DNA of 64,000 bases from Pterobdella sp. o SKG-2022. Lineage: Eukaryota > Annelida > Clitellata > Hirudinida > Piscicolidae. The notes beneath the pieces were generated by a model. That model was not told the DNA's origin. It made no database searches and worked only from the letters and a program-made list of their open reading frames with translations. Of the stretch, positions 51,700 to 64,000 are shown piece after piece. The DNA is taken from NCBI GenBank assembly GCA_964035795.1, contig OZ038326.1, positions 1,019,803-1,083,802 of the forward strand, written 5' to 3'. The translations under genes were made by a program, and so were the position numbers. The first letter of the stretch is position 1; the number at the start of each line of letters is the position of its first letter.

Positions 51700-53547
51700 T
51701 CAAGTAGAATGATGGAAAGTTTTCTTTGGAGAGTCTATCTGGTTGCAGTCTTTATTGGAACTTTGCCTGCTTTCCTCGTGCTTGGTGGTGCTCCGTTTGG
51801 AATTGCTGATGTCATTATCCTCATTATTGCTTCCATTTTTCTTTTTCCTTTTGCTTGAACTTTCAGATTTTAAATTTTTGAAAAAAAAAGCAAAACAATC
51901 TGAAGAGCTGGAATTGTTTCGGCATTCGAATGTTTTGCTGAACGAACGTCGAAAATTGACGTTAATGGCATAATAAATAAGAAAATTTAATGAATAGTTT
52001 GTGGCTTGGAGCGTATTAGCAATTGAAGCTATCAAATTATAGATCTCAACATTTTTTCTGTTGGAAAGAAAACAAAATCTTACAAATATATACAATTCGG
52101 AAGGGGTGACTAGAACTATATAAGCTACCACAAGTACTATTAAGGTTAGTGTAATGGTTCTGTATGGATCAGATTTTGGCTTGGTCGATGTATTTAATGT
52201 GCTCAAAGGATTCAAATTTGATTTAGTTAAACTAACAAAATTTTTTGAAATGTTGCTTTTATTGCTTGAATCTTCAATTTCAATCTCAATTTTTTTTTGC
52301 TGAGTTTTCTTATCCTTGAATGAATGGTACGTCAGCCTACTTCTTTCAAGCCTCTGCAGCCTCTGATTACGTTGTTGTCGTGCTGATTGTGGCTGTTGAA
52401 AATTCGAAGAGAAGTTGTAGATTGTTCGTTGTTGGTTGGTCAGTTTTTTAGAGTTCAATGTAAATGGCTGTTTGCTTGTGCAAATCAGAAGAGGCTGGTT
52501 GAAACCACAATATTTGAGAGTCGTTCTGGCTTTACCAAGAGTTTTTATGAGAAAAAAACTACTGAAAGCTAGAAGAAGAAAAGGTAGAAAAATACCAATG
52601 GAAAAGTACCAATACATAAAACCTTTGGTGAGCATTGAATTTTCAGCTGAGAATGGTGTCACTAAAGGCCAGCGCATATACAAACTACCAATATAGCCGT
52701 AACAACGAATTTCAACTATTTTGTAATGAAAAAATCTCGGTAAATTTATAAAAAAACAAGCCACAAAAATAAACAATAAAGTTCTTTTAGCTGCAGTTCT
52801 ACCTAGAAGAGCTCTAGCTACAAAAGGTTTACAGATGGCAAAATACCTCCCTACCGCCATGGCCACTGTGATCCAAGTGCTGATGATGGCAAAAAGTCCA
52901 GTAAATGCTACCACATAAGTATTATAAAACAAAGGAAAACTTATAGAATTAAGACTAGAACTGTTATTACCTGTGATAAAAAACCTCGGAACAGAAGTGA
53001 GACAAAACAGAATATCTGACGCAGCCAATGACACCAGCCCCCAATAAACTGATCTTTCCATTCTACCCATACCATATTTCTTACTGTGAAACGACAAAAT
53101 GAAGAAATTGCCGAAGTTTCCAATGAGTCCTAAAAGACAAATGAAGGCGAAGATGTAGTTTAGAAGTTTGAATTCTGCTGTGTACTTGTCATCGCCGTTC
53201 TTTGGGAACAAAAACTCGTGACAGTACTTGTGTAGGACAAATTTTACAATTAAGTTTTCTTTCAAAATGTCTCTATTCAAATAATACGTAGAATTTTCTG
53301 CTCTGAGAAATGGCTTAAAACGACTGATGAAATAGCTGAAATTGTAATCCGGCAAAAGGCTGTAAGACTTACTAAACGAATCAATTTCAGCATCATGAAT
53401 AGGATCATAAAAGTAGAGATAGTGATTGGGGAAAAATGAACTGTTGCCAGGGTTGCTTCTCAGTAGGCCACACATGCAGGGCTGAGCCTTGATGTGGTTG
53501 TCCATGATGAAACTCTCCTTGGGGGTTGAGGTGGTCAGGGGGTCCAT
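51700..53547 (-). CDS. Class A neuropeptide-receptor-like GPCR
   Basis: A 615-aa intronless reading frame. The N-terminus (about 125 aa) carries several N-glycosylation sequons. TM1 has GLIGNFGN; TM2 has SLAASDILFCL; TM3 ends AMAVGRYFAICKP, with GRY in place of DRY. TM4 is LLFIFVACFFINLPRFF, TM5 starts YWYFSIGIFLPF, TM6 has LVVAYIVLVTPSELY, and TM7 ends YSLNFLIYYAINVNFRRSF, with NFLIY in place of NPxxY. This pattern matches invertebrate FMRFamide/myomodulin-like receptors; the ligand cannot be told. The loop before TM6 is about 125 aa, Gln/Arg/Ser-rich. The ATG is in a strong context (GCCACCATGG), and a possible acceptor CACAG lies just upstream, so a 5' UTR intron is likely. Confidence 0.9.
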   Translation of the reverse strand: MDPLTTSTPKESFIMDNHIKAQPCMCGLLRSNPGNSSFFPNHYLYFYDPIHDAEIDSFSKSYSLLPDYNFSYFISRFKPFLRAENSTYYLNRDILKENLIVKFVLHKYCHEFLFPKNGDDKYTAEFKLLNYIFAFICLLGLIGNFGNFFILSFHSKKYGMGRMERSVYWGLVSLAASDILFCLTSVPRFFITGNNSSSLNSISFPLFYNTYVVAFTGLFAIISTWITVAMAVGRYFAICKPFVARALLGRTAAKRTLLFIFVACFFINLPRFFHYKIVEIRCYGYIGSLYMRWPLVTPFSAENSMLTKGFMYWYFSIGIFLPFLLLAFSSFFLIKTLGKARTTLKYCGFNQPLLICTSKQPFTLNSKKLTNQQRTIYNFSSNFQQPQSARQQRNQRLQRLERSRLTYHSFKDKKTQQKKIEIEIEDSSNKSNISKNFVSLTKSNLNPLSTLNTSTKPKSDPYRTITLTLIVLVVAYIVLVTPSELYIFVRFCFLSNRKNVEIYNLIASIANTLQATNYSLNFLIYYAINVNFRRSFSKTFECRNNSSSSDCFAFFFKNLKSESSSKRKKKNGSNNEDNDISNSKRSTTKHEESRQSSNKDCNQIDSPKKTFHHST

Positions 53548-53681
53548 GGTGGCTACCTGTGGTGTATGTTGAGAGGTTAGTCGTTGATGACGTAGAACAG
53601 CCTAAGTCAAATAGTGAGGTAAAGGCTTTGTGTTTGTATACCTCACTAATAGCTTAGTCGTTGTAGTAGAGTTTGTGATAT

Positions 53682-53916
53682 GAATGCCTGTTTATTGAAT
53701 ATAATAGTGATGCTGAAGTTTGAGTTATGAATCCCTGTTTATTGAATATAATAGTGATGCTGAAGTTTGAGTTATGAATCCCTGTTTATTGAATATAATA
53801 GTGATGCTGAAGTTTGAGTTATGAATCCCTGTTTATTGAATATAATAGTGATGCTGAAGTTTGAGTTATGAATCCCTGTTTATTGAATATAATAGTGATG
53901 CTGAAGTTTGAGTTAG
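53682..53916. repeat. 47-bp tandem repeat, 5 copies
   Basis: Five units begin at 53682, 53729, 53776, 53823 and 53870 (each starts GAATCCCTGTTTATTGAATA, the first with one change); only the last loses its end. It lies 135 bp upstream of the second GPCR start codon. Units are almost identical, so the array is young. Confidence 0.95.
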
Positions 53917-56900
53917 AAAAGATTAGCTTTGGCTTGGAAGTTTCAGTTTGAAAGATGTAATAATTATGTTTGTGATAATTTTACTTTTTAAATAATTTAT
54001 CTTTCTTTATATTTAAACAAACTTTGCTACGAATTTTGAAAATTAAAATAAATTCACGGCTTTTTGGAAGCTTTTATTAAGAAATTAAAACTGCTTTTTT
54101 TTAGGCATGATGCCTATAATGCAAAACAGAAAGAAAAGCTTAATAGGATATTCTAGAAAAAACTGGAAACCTGGTTTTACGATTTTTATATTAAGAATAA
54201 GTTGAATTTATGCGAATAATATTGAGTGTATTTTTACATTTCAAAAAAGATTAGTTTTATGGTTTTCATCCTTTTTATTCATTTTTCATTTCATTATTTT
54301 TTTTATTTCTTTTATTATTGTTGTTCTTCATTTTATAGTCAATAATTCGCCTTTATTATATCATATACTAATGAATATGAGTAATTGTAGTGATATATGT
54401 GGAATGCCTGTTTTGAAACATAAACTTTACTTTCGATTGGAAAATAGCTCAAAGTGACGGTTCAAAGCACAAACAAAATGGAAGATGATATAAAAAACTA
54501 TATAGCTTTTTTTGTATAAAAATAGAAAACTAAAAAAATGGCAAACACTCTGGTAAAAATAAATCATACAGAAAAAAGCATATGAGAAAGTAGATTAAAA
54601 TGCAAGAAAGTATTTGAAAAAATCGGTATGAAAGAAAAAACTAATACTCTTTTAATAGGAAGTAAGATGGATATAGATTAAGCATGAGAAAACGAATACT
54701 TCATGCATAAATAATAAATATTTTTACAAAATGCTTTGTACTTTTATTTCAAAATTAATAATTTTCAACACTAAATTTTAATTCATCAATAAGAGGAAAT
54801 AGAAGTCAAATACTCTAAATTTTTATAAAGCTAAGGTATAAATTTCTCCGAATTTCGGAGTACAGTTTCAAATATTTTTATCGCTGCTATTTAAAGCAAT
54901 TTTACATAAATTCTCGCTAAATTTTTGTCAAACTCAGTGAAATAGTTGTAATAATGGAGAAAAAAGTTTTCTTCAGGTCCTTAAGTACCATTATCTTGGA
55001 TCGTTTGTTAAACGATTATCAAAAAGGGCTGTGTCATCTGCACCCTCTTCATCTTTTATTACAACAAAGTGTCCCTTCTTTCAAAAGTTTCACAACAATT
55101 CTTATCACTTATGTAATGGAAGAGATTCAAAATCCACCACATCGCTTTAATATATATATATATTCGCTTGTCATCACGAACAACAATAACATCTGCATAT
55201 TATTCAAGATTGGCACAACAGTGGTCTCTAACCGATCCTAGTGATTTCAGTCCTATCTCATAACCTTTGTATGTGCGTGGCTTTCATATGGAGAATTTAA
55301 TCAAAGGCATGTGCAGTTTGAGAAAAAGCCTAGTTTACGCATACAATAATAAGAGAAATAATCAAGAAAACGTATAATTAAATTCACTGAGTCGTAAAGC
55401 ATTTTTCTTATATAATGGTAGTGATAGGGTTCACGGGGTAAACTAGAGGTCTGCTGATGTTATTATTTCTATCATTCATGATAATATTTATTATAGTCAT
55501 TTTAATATCTATTATCTTTGTTTTATTCTTTATTTACAACAATTAAAATAATTGTTTTCAAGAAATATTGTTATTGCTGTTGTTATAAGGAAAAAGGTTG
55601 TATATTAAAAATTTGTTCAGATGCTCAATATTTATTTTTCACTGTCCCATTAAATCTATTTTCTTTTTATGCGCATGTTTTTTATTGGCTGACCTGTACA
55701 CCAGCTCAACACAACATCACAAAACACACAAATTAACAATAGCCAATAAAATATTATCGGCTTTTCGATTAAAAATTTTTTCTTGTTTATTTAGCGCGAC
55801 TTTTTTATGAATAAAAACTTTTTTTTCTAATTAACCTATTTATTTTTGAATTTATGTTGAATAAAGTAATATATATTTCAGTGGAATAATTTAATAAAAA
55901 AAGATATGAACTAATTTATAGAAAAAGTATTTTTTCGCCTTGTTTTTGTTAATTTTGAAATCAACAAAAAAATATTGAGACTATAAAATTTTGTTTATTT
56001 TATAGCAACTAAGTTGTGATTGATTGGTATATATATTTACAAAAGCCTCAAACAGTTTAAAGCTTGAAAGTGAAATCAAAAATTAATGTCTTTTGGAAAT
56101 TTGTTTAAAAAGTAAATTGACTTTTTAAAATTTTTAAAACAAAATAAATGAACAAAAATCAATATATCTCATACTTCAAACAACTACGTTGTACTATTTT
56201 TGATTTTTCTACAATTTTCACTCAGTTTGCGACACCAAAAGAGAGTTTCAACTCTTTTTTGAATCTGATATGAGTCTAAAGTAACAGAGATTTTTTTAGC
56301 AAAAAAATACTTGAAAAAATTGAATTTAAAAAAAAATTTTTATTGTTTTAATGATGGGGAGAATGATCGTTAATCTCTGAGAATATTTTCAGTGCAGATT
56401 GTGGGCGTGTGTTAAAGTTCAAACGTTAAATTTCTATAAAACATTTCGAAGCAAGAAACTGAGTTTCAAAAAATAAAATATATCTATAAAAAAACTTATA
56501 AAAACGATAAAAAAAACTGATAGCAAAACAATTACTTTTGAAAAGACATAACTGAAAGCAGAATGATGGATGCCGCAGCCTACTCTCCCAACTCCTCACC
56601 CTCATTGATCTTCCCTTTATAACCTTATCACTTAACTTCAATACTAGCTTTATAATTTGAAAAATTAACTATTTCCATTATCAATTCATTTGTGAGGCGC
56701 ACAGTTTTTAAACTAGATTTGCTGCAGAGGCGCTTGCGTAGCTAGAAGGACTAAGACAGAGGGATGCGGCTATAAAGATGCCTTTTATAAAAACTTAGAA
56801 TTCAATTAACAACATCAGAAAAACTGCAGTATTACATACATATTTGTTAGCCACTTGACCACGCAAATATGCCAATGTGATTGCTTAGTAAATTTATTCG

Positions 56901-58076
56901 TTATAAATTAAAATCTAATTTTTAAATAAAAACAACGTTATTGTGACTGTTTTTGAATTTCTGAATTTATTTAAAATGGTAGAACTTTTATTTGTTTTCA
57001 ATTAAAAATTTTTGTTTCTATTTTCTATTTATATTTATAAATCTTCTTTGATGCGATGATGTGTTTAAATGGCTAATAAAATAAAGATGAAAAATATCCC
57101 TTTGATGCTTGTACCAAAATAACATAATGGCTCTTTCAGGAATTTTTTTGGAAGAAAATAAAATTATTGAACAAAAGCATTATTCGCAGAAGTTCAGTGG
57201 AGCAAATATTTCGGAACATTACAGTAAAAATATGTTTTCGAGTTTCCTCTGAACATTTTGATGCAGCATCAAAGGAGAGGCTTTTATTAAATTGTTTAGG
57301 TAATGGGATGAACTTTAAATAATAAAAGGATGGAAAACTTTAAATAGGAAAAGAGTTTTTAGCTGTTTTTAAAAATTCAAAAAAAAAATGAATTACGAAT
57401 AAGTTAAAATTGATTGATATAATTAAATTTAGATTTAGGTGTGTGTCACTTTAACGGAAGCGAAAGCCAAATTTGAACTCAAAAGTTAAATTTTTTGATT
57501 AAACGAAGGAGTGTACTCTAATAAATAAACTTTTTTTTATTCAATAAAATAAATATTCCGCAAAAAAATAAATATTTTTCTGTAGTTTTTTCAACTAAAC
57601 CTAAGTCAATACAAAAGGAGAAATTGAAGTTTAAAGGAACTCGACGCATTCACACATTTATCTGCAACACACACACTGCCAAAACATGTACAAAAATGAA
57701 AGAAGAAATGCGTTGGGTGGAAAAGTGCATTTTTGAAAGATTTAAAATCAGATCTATTTTGTGTGGAAACCATTGAAGGCAGTGTGGATTTGTCTATTCA
57801 TTGGTCTGTGCCCAAACCACCTTACTTACACTTACCTACGTGCACATTTGTGAAAATTAATGTTAAAAAATTAAAATTAAAAATTAGATAATAAATTTTA
57901 TAAAATAACCTAAATTGTTATAACCAAGTTTACTGAATTAAACTTGTGTGGGTTGGTTGAGTGGACCAAGAGATGTGATGAAAATATATGTGCATAGAGG
58001 GCTTTTCCGCAAAGTTCAAAGCGCTTATAGACACTTTATGTAGCGAAAACACACTGTGTTACACGTGCTGACTGTT
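53917..58076. other. Intergenic, no gene recognised
   Basis: Four kilobases of AT-rich sequence. Small open frames (for example 54954-55241 +) lack homology, splice context or base bias of coding sequence. A short (TA)n tract occurs near 55151. Confidence 0.5.
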
Positions 58077-58148
58077 GGCCTAAAGCGGAATCGAACCCGG
58101 TAACTTTAGAGAAGTTGTCTTATGATCTACCAACTGAGCTAAAAAAGC
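58077..58148 (-). pseudogene. tRNA-like fragment (degenerate tRNA or SINE head)
   Basis: The minus strand reads TAGCTCAGTTGGTAGATC, an intact Pol III A box and D-arm, and 30 bases on CCGGGTTCGATTCC, an intact B box. The T-stem and acceptor stem no longer pair (3' CCGCTTTAGGCC against 5' GCTTTTTTA), and the anticodon loop is irregular. It is therefore a decayed tRNA or the head of a tRNA-derived SINE. Confidence 0.6.
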
Positions 58149-61100
58149 TTTGTTTATTTATAGCTCCAAGAAAGCGGTCGTCACCTACTTAAAAGGAATT
58201 TGAACCCTGTATTATTATATCATCGTTAAAAAAAATTCCTACATCGCTGTATAATATTTTGCAGGTTTATAAATTATTTATATTCTTGATAGGATTGATA
58301 CATCGGCTTGAGGTATATCCATTTATTTATATATATTAAGTAATTTTAGAAATTAAAAAAAATAATCTAATATATTATTTTGATCAGTGCTTGGTATCTT
58401 TCCATTGGATTAAAACATTTGTATTTATTCTCCATATATTTACGAATTGGGTCTATTTGCTTTTTATGGGCCAGCTCGTTCATATTTACGAGGGAAACTT
58501 GTGATACATTGAATTCGCTAGTACCCCAATATTTTTTCTAAATGTATATTCATATAAAAATGAATATATAAAAAGTATAACAAATATTGTCTGGTTGTGG
58601 CCATAATCTCGCTAGATCGAAAATTTGTTTTACAACCGAAGCTTCATTGTGAAATTGAATTCAATATTCATTAAATCGCGTGGCAATCGACAAATAAATT
58701 AATATTATGTATAACTGCATTTTTAAATATTCTATTTAAATTTATCTGTGTTCAAATGTTGACATTTGTTCAGGATTTGATACATATAACACAACAAGAT
58801 ACTAAGGAACATATTAGGAGTGGATATTTTACTAAGTAATTGGTTAGTTTCGACTAGGGTTTATTGCTATTTTGCTTCGTGTCTGAAATTTTGCTGAATT
58901 ATCTTGAAATTCATCACGCTTTAAAGCTGATTTACTCCGTCTAATTAAAGACTCTCCCAAATGATTTTTTCTCTCCAAAAACTCTGTTCACTGCAGTATA
59001 CCAAGACATTTCAATTGAATAATTCATTCTATATACATTTATTTCTCGAAAATGAAGTTTTAGAAATTAAAAACCTCTATACATCATAACTAAACAGATG
59101 AAGAGCGCAAAAAGATTTAGAATTCATGAGTTAAAAAAGCTAGCGCCGAGTTAGGATGTGAATTCAAAAACAATTTATAATGGATAAACTGGCTTGGGCA
59201 CTTGAACGTGACAGAATTTGAATTCCACAAATTTTCGTATTAATAGAGTTTAAGCTAGCTGGAAAAGTATACAGAGTACCGAATGTGAGGTATGCAATGT
59301 CTTGTTATTATCAACAATAATAATAACAACAATAATGACATATTCAGAGCAGCCATGCAATAAAGTGTATGACGGTCAGGTGCATGGCATGGCATGGCTA
59401 ACAAATTTTTGTTGCTTCTATCTCAGTGGTAATAGGCCAATAATGGGAATAATAAAATTTAACTTGTTTTTTTTTCTGGGAGGAGAAGGATTTTGAGAAA
59501 TTTTGATGTGAAAAATAAAGTTTCTTATTTCTTGATTGAGAATGTTTCATTTAATTTTTCAAATTCGTGTTAATTTTTTATATTAACTTCTTTTAATATG
59601 ACAATTTCATTCAAAATAATACTGTCATAACTAGTGCTGAGTGTAATTTACTGATTGATGATTGGTCATTTATTGGCACAAAAATTTGTTTAATAATATG
59701 AACGATGAAAAGTTTTTTAATCTTATCAAACGTAATCTTGTCATTGTGAGTTCAAAAGTAGTATGGATTTTATATATAAAATCGATTAAATTAAGTGTAT
59801 ATTATTTTTATTCAAAAAGTGCAAAGATTTTGAATTTCAGACCGGTGAAAAGTTAAACACTTAAAACTCATGCATGGAGATTATATGGAAACTTTCAAAC
59901 TTCAAATAACTCATATTTAATAGAACTTAATGAAATAAAAAAAAAACTCATAATCAGTAAACCTATGAAAAACAAAATAAATTTAGGATATTCAAAAAAA
60001 AATCAATGATAAACAAATAACTAACTTGAACAGTGGCGTAAAAGTAGACTGAAAACGATGACAATATGTTTGAGCCAGATAATCAATATAGTTTTCTTGA
60101 TAAGTACAATAAGGTTCGTTCATGAGCATAACTTAAGATTCAGCTATCAGCCCTCTCTTTGCCTGTATTTATATCTGAGTTTATATATACGTTTGTCACT
60201 TATTAAGAGTATGTGTTTTAGTTATATGTGTTTTTGATTTTTTGTTAAATTTTATATGAATGAATATTATAGGTCTATGTATGAAAAATTTTATGAGATC
60301 AAAAAATATTTTTTTCATGCATTTCACGAAGATGGTGTTTATTATCAAAGACAACATAAAACAGCAAAACATCTCATAACTACGAGAATAATTGCTTTTA
60401 TATTGTAAAGATTGCCATCAATGCAAATTTTCTATTTTTTTCGATCCTTATCATTTCAGCAAAACAAAAATTCCACTCGTTTTTTATTTTTAAAATGAAT
60501 TTCGAGTTTTGAAATAATTTCCAGAGTTCCAACCATGATAACCTTCGTAAGCATGTCTCACTCATGAACAAGGATCCTAAAAATAAAATTTAAAACATAA
60601 GGTTCATTATTAAACAAAAGTGTAGACAATCCTTCTCATGTGTTCAAAACTAAATTCACGGAAATCTTTTTGATTCTAACCATAAAAATTGAAAACAAAA
60701 ATAATACTGAAACTCTGAAAGAAGAAAACTTCTCGAACACAGCAAAAAACATCACACATAAATTAGATGTATCAAAAGCTTTCAAACCGTATTGACAATT
60801 ATTCAGCGTCTATCAGACCAAAATTCTGGTCAAACAACTTTGATATAACCGCATCGGTTCATAATGATCTGAGCAATTTCATGCTTCATAGAAGTTAGCA
60901 CAATACAGTTTTGGATTTTGTTTTTTTAGTTGATGAAGACTCAACGTAAGTTTAACGTCTATTGTTTTAGTAAAAAAAAACTTTCAAAAAAATTAGTTTT
61001 TGAAAAAAATTGAAAATGCTCACTTTTGACGTTTCACTCAACATTTTAAAGGCTTCAAAAACCAACTTTCCTATTTAAATGCCCACGATTAATGGCGCTA

Positions 61101-64000
61101 ACTAAACGCTCCTAACAAGCCAAAACCTAACCACGTTTAAATAAACATTATCTCAAACACTTTGATAAAAAGCTAGAAAACATAACACTAGAATCATGAA
61201 CAATGTTCAAACCTTGATAGATACATAGCTCCAACCCCAGTCTATTTTTGATCTTAAGCACCTTTATCATATGTTGTGAGGGTAGATGAAAAGTGTTCCC
61301 AGTGCACCTTGCTTTGATAAAATATTTTTAATGGTTCATATCCGTTATTAATGTTAGAAATAATTTTAAATAATGTAATAAATTCAAAAATTTTATGAAA
61401 AAATTCCTAACATTCAATATTTAAAATGAAATAAATTCAGAGAAATTTATTTATATTTTGAATGCAGGTAGCTGAAAAAAGTAGAGATTGGCCAGATTTA
61501 GCCGATTTCAATGTTAAACAGAGGTTTCAAAAAGTTAAAACTTTAAGAAAATTCTCAATAATGTTACTGGAAATTTATTTTTAGGAGTGTTATTCAGATA
61601 TTATGACAATTGAATCATGTAGTTTACGGCATAACTTAGCCGTAAACATTCCAGTCTTTTGAGCTTCAAAATAAACTACAGAAAATTGAGTTTCATGTTT
61701 AAAGATAATTTTAATTTTATAAAATTCTATTAAAATATAATAAACTCAGATTTTTTGACATTTAATATATGCTAATTTATTTTTTAAAAATTAAATAAGC
61801 TTATATAAAATACCCAAAACTACAAAAAACACTAAATCTAAATATTTATTAAATAAAATGCAGCGCTTTTGATTTGAAGAACATTCTTTTGCTGATCTTC
61901 TCTTTTTTTGAACTTAACAAATACAAATCAAAGCCAGCTAATTAGACATCGAAAACTTCGTGAAAAATTAATCTCATAGAACAAATGCAACTCCTGTTTT
62001 GTGTGCTGTTGTTTGTGTGTTACTGAAGGAGATTGAGTCTTGCGAGAATTTGAAAATTATAAGGAATTTTAAAGAGATCTTGTTGTAGTATTGTATGCAT
62101 TTGTTGTTTAAAGATGGTCATTATTATTTGAAGAGAATAAAACTTTTTCAATATAATCTCTTAATAACTTTTAAACAATATTTTAACCTTCTTTTCAAAT
62201 ATTCCTTTAAAATTCTTTCGTATTATGTTCTAATCTATTCCCAGTTTTGCACCAATTATTGTAACAACAGAATCTTCTAGATGATAATAACTACAATAAT
62301 ATCCAGCGGCTTAATGGTCATTTCCCACTGTACTATTGTGTCTGATTACCTCCTTCCGACGGTTTTTTTTTGTTTTGCTGTTTTCTATATATTTTTTTTG
62401 TTACCCAAATCTAACACTTTCAGTTATACCTTCATTATCTTGAAAGAAAAAATTCTTATTATTATTTTAAAGTATTTTTTCTTTCAAACTTGGCTTTTAC
62501 TTGATGATTTAGTAATGAGTCTATTTTCAACCTAACTACATTCGAGTCCTACTATTTGATCTGATACTTTGAATTTATTTTGAATGCCATTGCTATTTTT
62601 TTGAGTTTTATTACTTGAAGTTTTTTGACTTTTTCCTTTGTGCTTGTTAGATTTTCTCCGCAACAGTCTTCCAGTTTGTGAAGGCATTTTGGGCTCCCAA
62701 GAATCGAATATTTGTGTTTTGAATTGCTATTTTATTCATTAGCATCAATTAATCATTTTTCCAAGTTTTCAAAACTGTTTTGGCGTTCAACTTTCTCGCT
62801 TCATCACTAGTCACTCATTAAAAGCATGTTTCAATTGTTTTTTTAGATCACCCCATTTAGCTTATAGAGCAACTTAAAAAGAATCTTTTTTTATACATAT
62901 ATTTTATTTGCATTCTTTCTCACAACCTTGGAGCTACCTTCATTTCTGCTATTTGATTAAACAGAAATGCAATGGATTCCACCATTTTTTTTCACCATCC
63001 ATTATCACTTCATCCCTCTCTGCCCCTTCTCTGAACCCTAACCTCTCAATGTTGGGATTTCGTTTTTATACTTGTCTTCTTAATTTTTATTAGTTTTCAG
63101 TTTGCAGCTCGTTGATTAATTAGATTATTCTGTGTTTTTTTTTTCTAATGGATGTTTTTTTGTGTGTTAGCCAAACCAATAAGTTTGGGTTGTAATTCTT
63201 CAAATATTTACCGTCCTTTTCTTAATAAAGCAGTAATATAAACTTATGGTTTCCACAAAACACCGAAAATTGACAAAAAAATAATTATGGATAATATTTT
63301 TTTATTATTTCTAAAAAAAACTCTTTATATCAAAACTTATCTTGGAAACTAACGAGAATTTCTTGTATGAAATATTAAATATGCCATGCATATATCACGA
63401 AATAAACCTAAAGTTTTCAAATTCTGAAAAATATTACATATTATTCTAGATTGTGATATTTTGCTTCATTCACTTTAAATGCCAAACTGTTTTGCGTAAT
63501 ATTTCTCTTTATTTAAAATTAAAAAAAAATTTTTTTCTTTTGAGCTAGAGTTGTGAAGAATGATATAGATGATGATAATGCGAGGAATGATGGATGGATG
63601 GCAGACGATATCTTTTTAATAGTTTATCATGAAACAAAAGTTACTTGGTAGAAAAAAAGAGTTCTCAGAAGGTGCTGGGTTCGATTCCCTGTTTGGTTCA
63701 TATTTGGCACCTGCCAAAACGATTATTATATTTGATATTGAAGATTTATTTCGAATTTATCGAGTTCAAACGTTGCTATATTCATTAGCAATATAATAAT
63801 CCATAAATATATTGTTTTATGAATTTTTTAAAAAATTTATTTTTTATTCAAAATATGAAAGTAGCTTTTGGGATACAGGTAGAAATTTATATAAAAAGCG
63901 CGCTAAATAAATATAAATAAATGAAAAGTAAAAAGTATATTAAAATGAGATTCAAGTAAAAAAGTTCCAAAACTTTTATCAAAAAATTCTGGAATTAACA
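58149..64000. other. Intergenic, no gene recognised
   Basis: Nearly 6 kb, AT-rich. No ORF with family similarity and no exon chain found on either strand. A lone B-box-like TGGGTTCGATTCCC near 63676 suggests another tRNA-derived remnant. Confidence 0.5.

Noticed and set aside
53682..53916. 47-bp repeats as a CRISPR-like array
   Set aside because: Head-to-tail units without spacers; a tandem repeat.
54954..55241. 95-aa plus-strand frame
   Set aside because: No homology, contains a TA microsatellite-coded stretch, no supporting context.

Overview
The window is nuclear DNA from an animal. It is AT-rich, and its genes are cut by many short introns full of simple repeats. Every exon chain I could rebuild uses the standard genetic code and GT-AG introns, with reading phase closing across each chain. 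The two GPCRs are of invertebrate neuropeptide type, which suggests an invertebrate, perhaps a lophotrochozoan or flatworm-like animal. That lineage guess is inference only.

Layout. (1) 132-6155 (+): 3' part of a WW-PH gene of the PLEKHA5/PLEKHA7 type, with a complete tRNA-Leu(AAG) in one intron. (2) 6811-9811 (-): METTL25-type methyltransferase, 9 exons, converging on gene 1. (3) 10288-29702 (-): a complete TOR (mTOR) kinase gene, traced as 74 exons and about 2512 aa from the HEAT repeats to the FATC tail. (4) 30243-34754 (+): complete CDK5RAP1 (radical-SAM tRNA methylthiotransferase), 15 exons, about 585 aa, head to head with TOR across about 540 bp. (5) 36422-38631 (-): a divergent class A peptide GPCR. 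(6) 46475-50525 (-): complete p38 MAP kinase with TGY activation motif, 12 exons, about 357 aa. (7) 51700-53547 (-): a second class A neuropeptide-receptor-like GPCR. The last 10 kb and the 38.6-46.4 kb gap hold no gene I recognise.

Non-coding structure includes a fold-back element with 34-bp perfect inverted arms (CDK5RAP1 intron) and diverged relatives elsewhere, a 33-bp minisatellite in the same intron, a 47-bp tandem repeat upstream of the second GPCR, many tri- and tetranucleotide microsatellites, a cluster of three CRE-like sites near 43.9 kb, and tRNA-derived fragments.

TOR and p38 are growth and stress kinases, CDK5RAP1 and METTL25 are RNA- or methyl-transfer type enzymes, and the GPCRs are membrane receptors. 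Nothing shows they form one system. I found no clearly new biological system. The items most worth checking are the split FATC tail of TOR, the fold-back repeat family, the CRE cluster and the odd motifs of the first GPCR.
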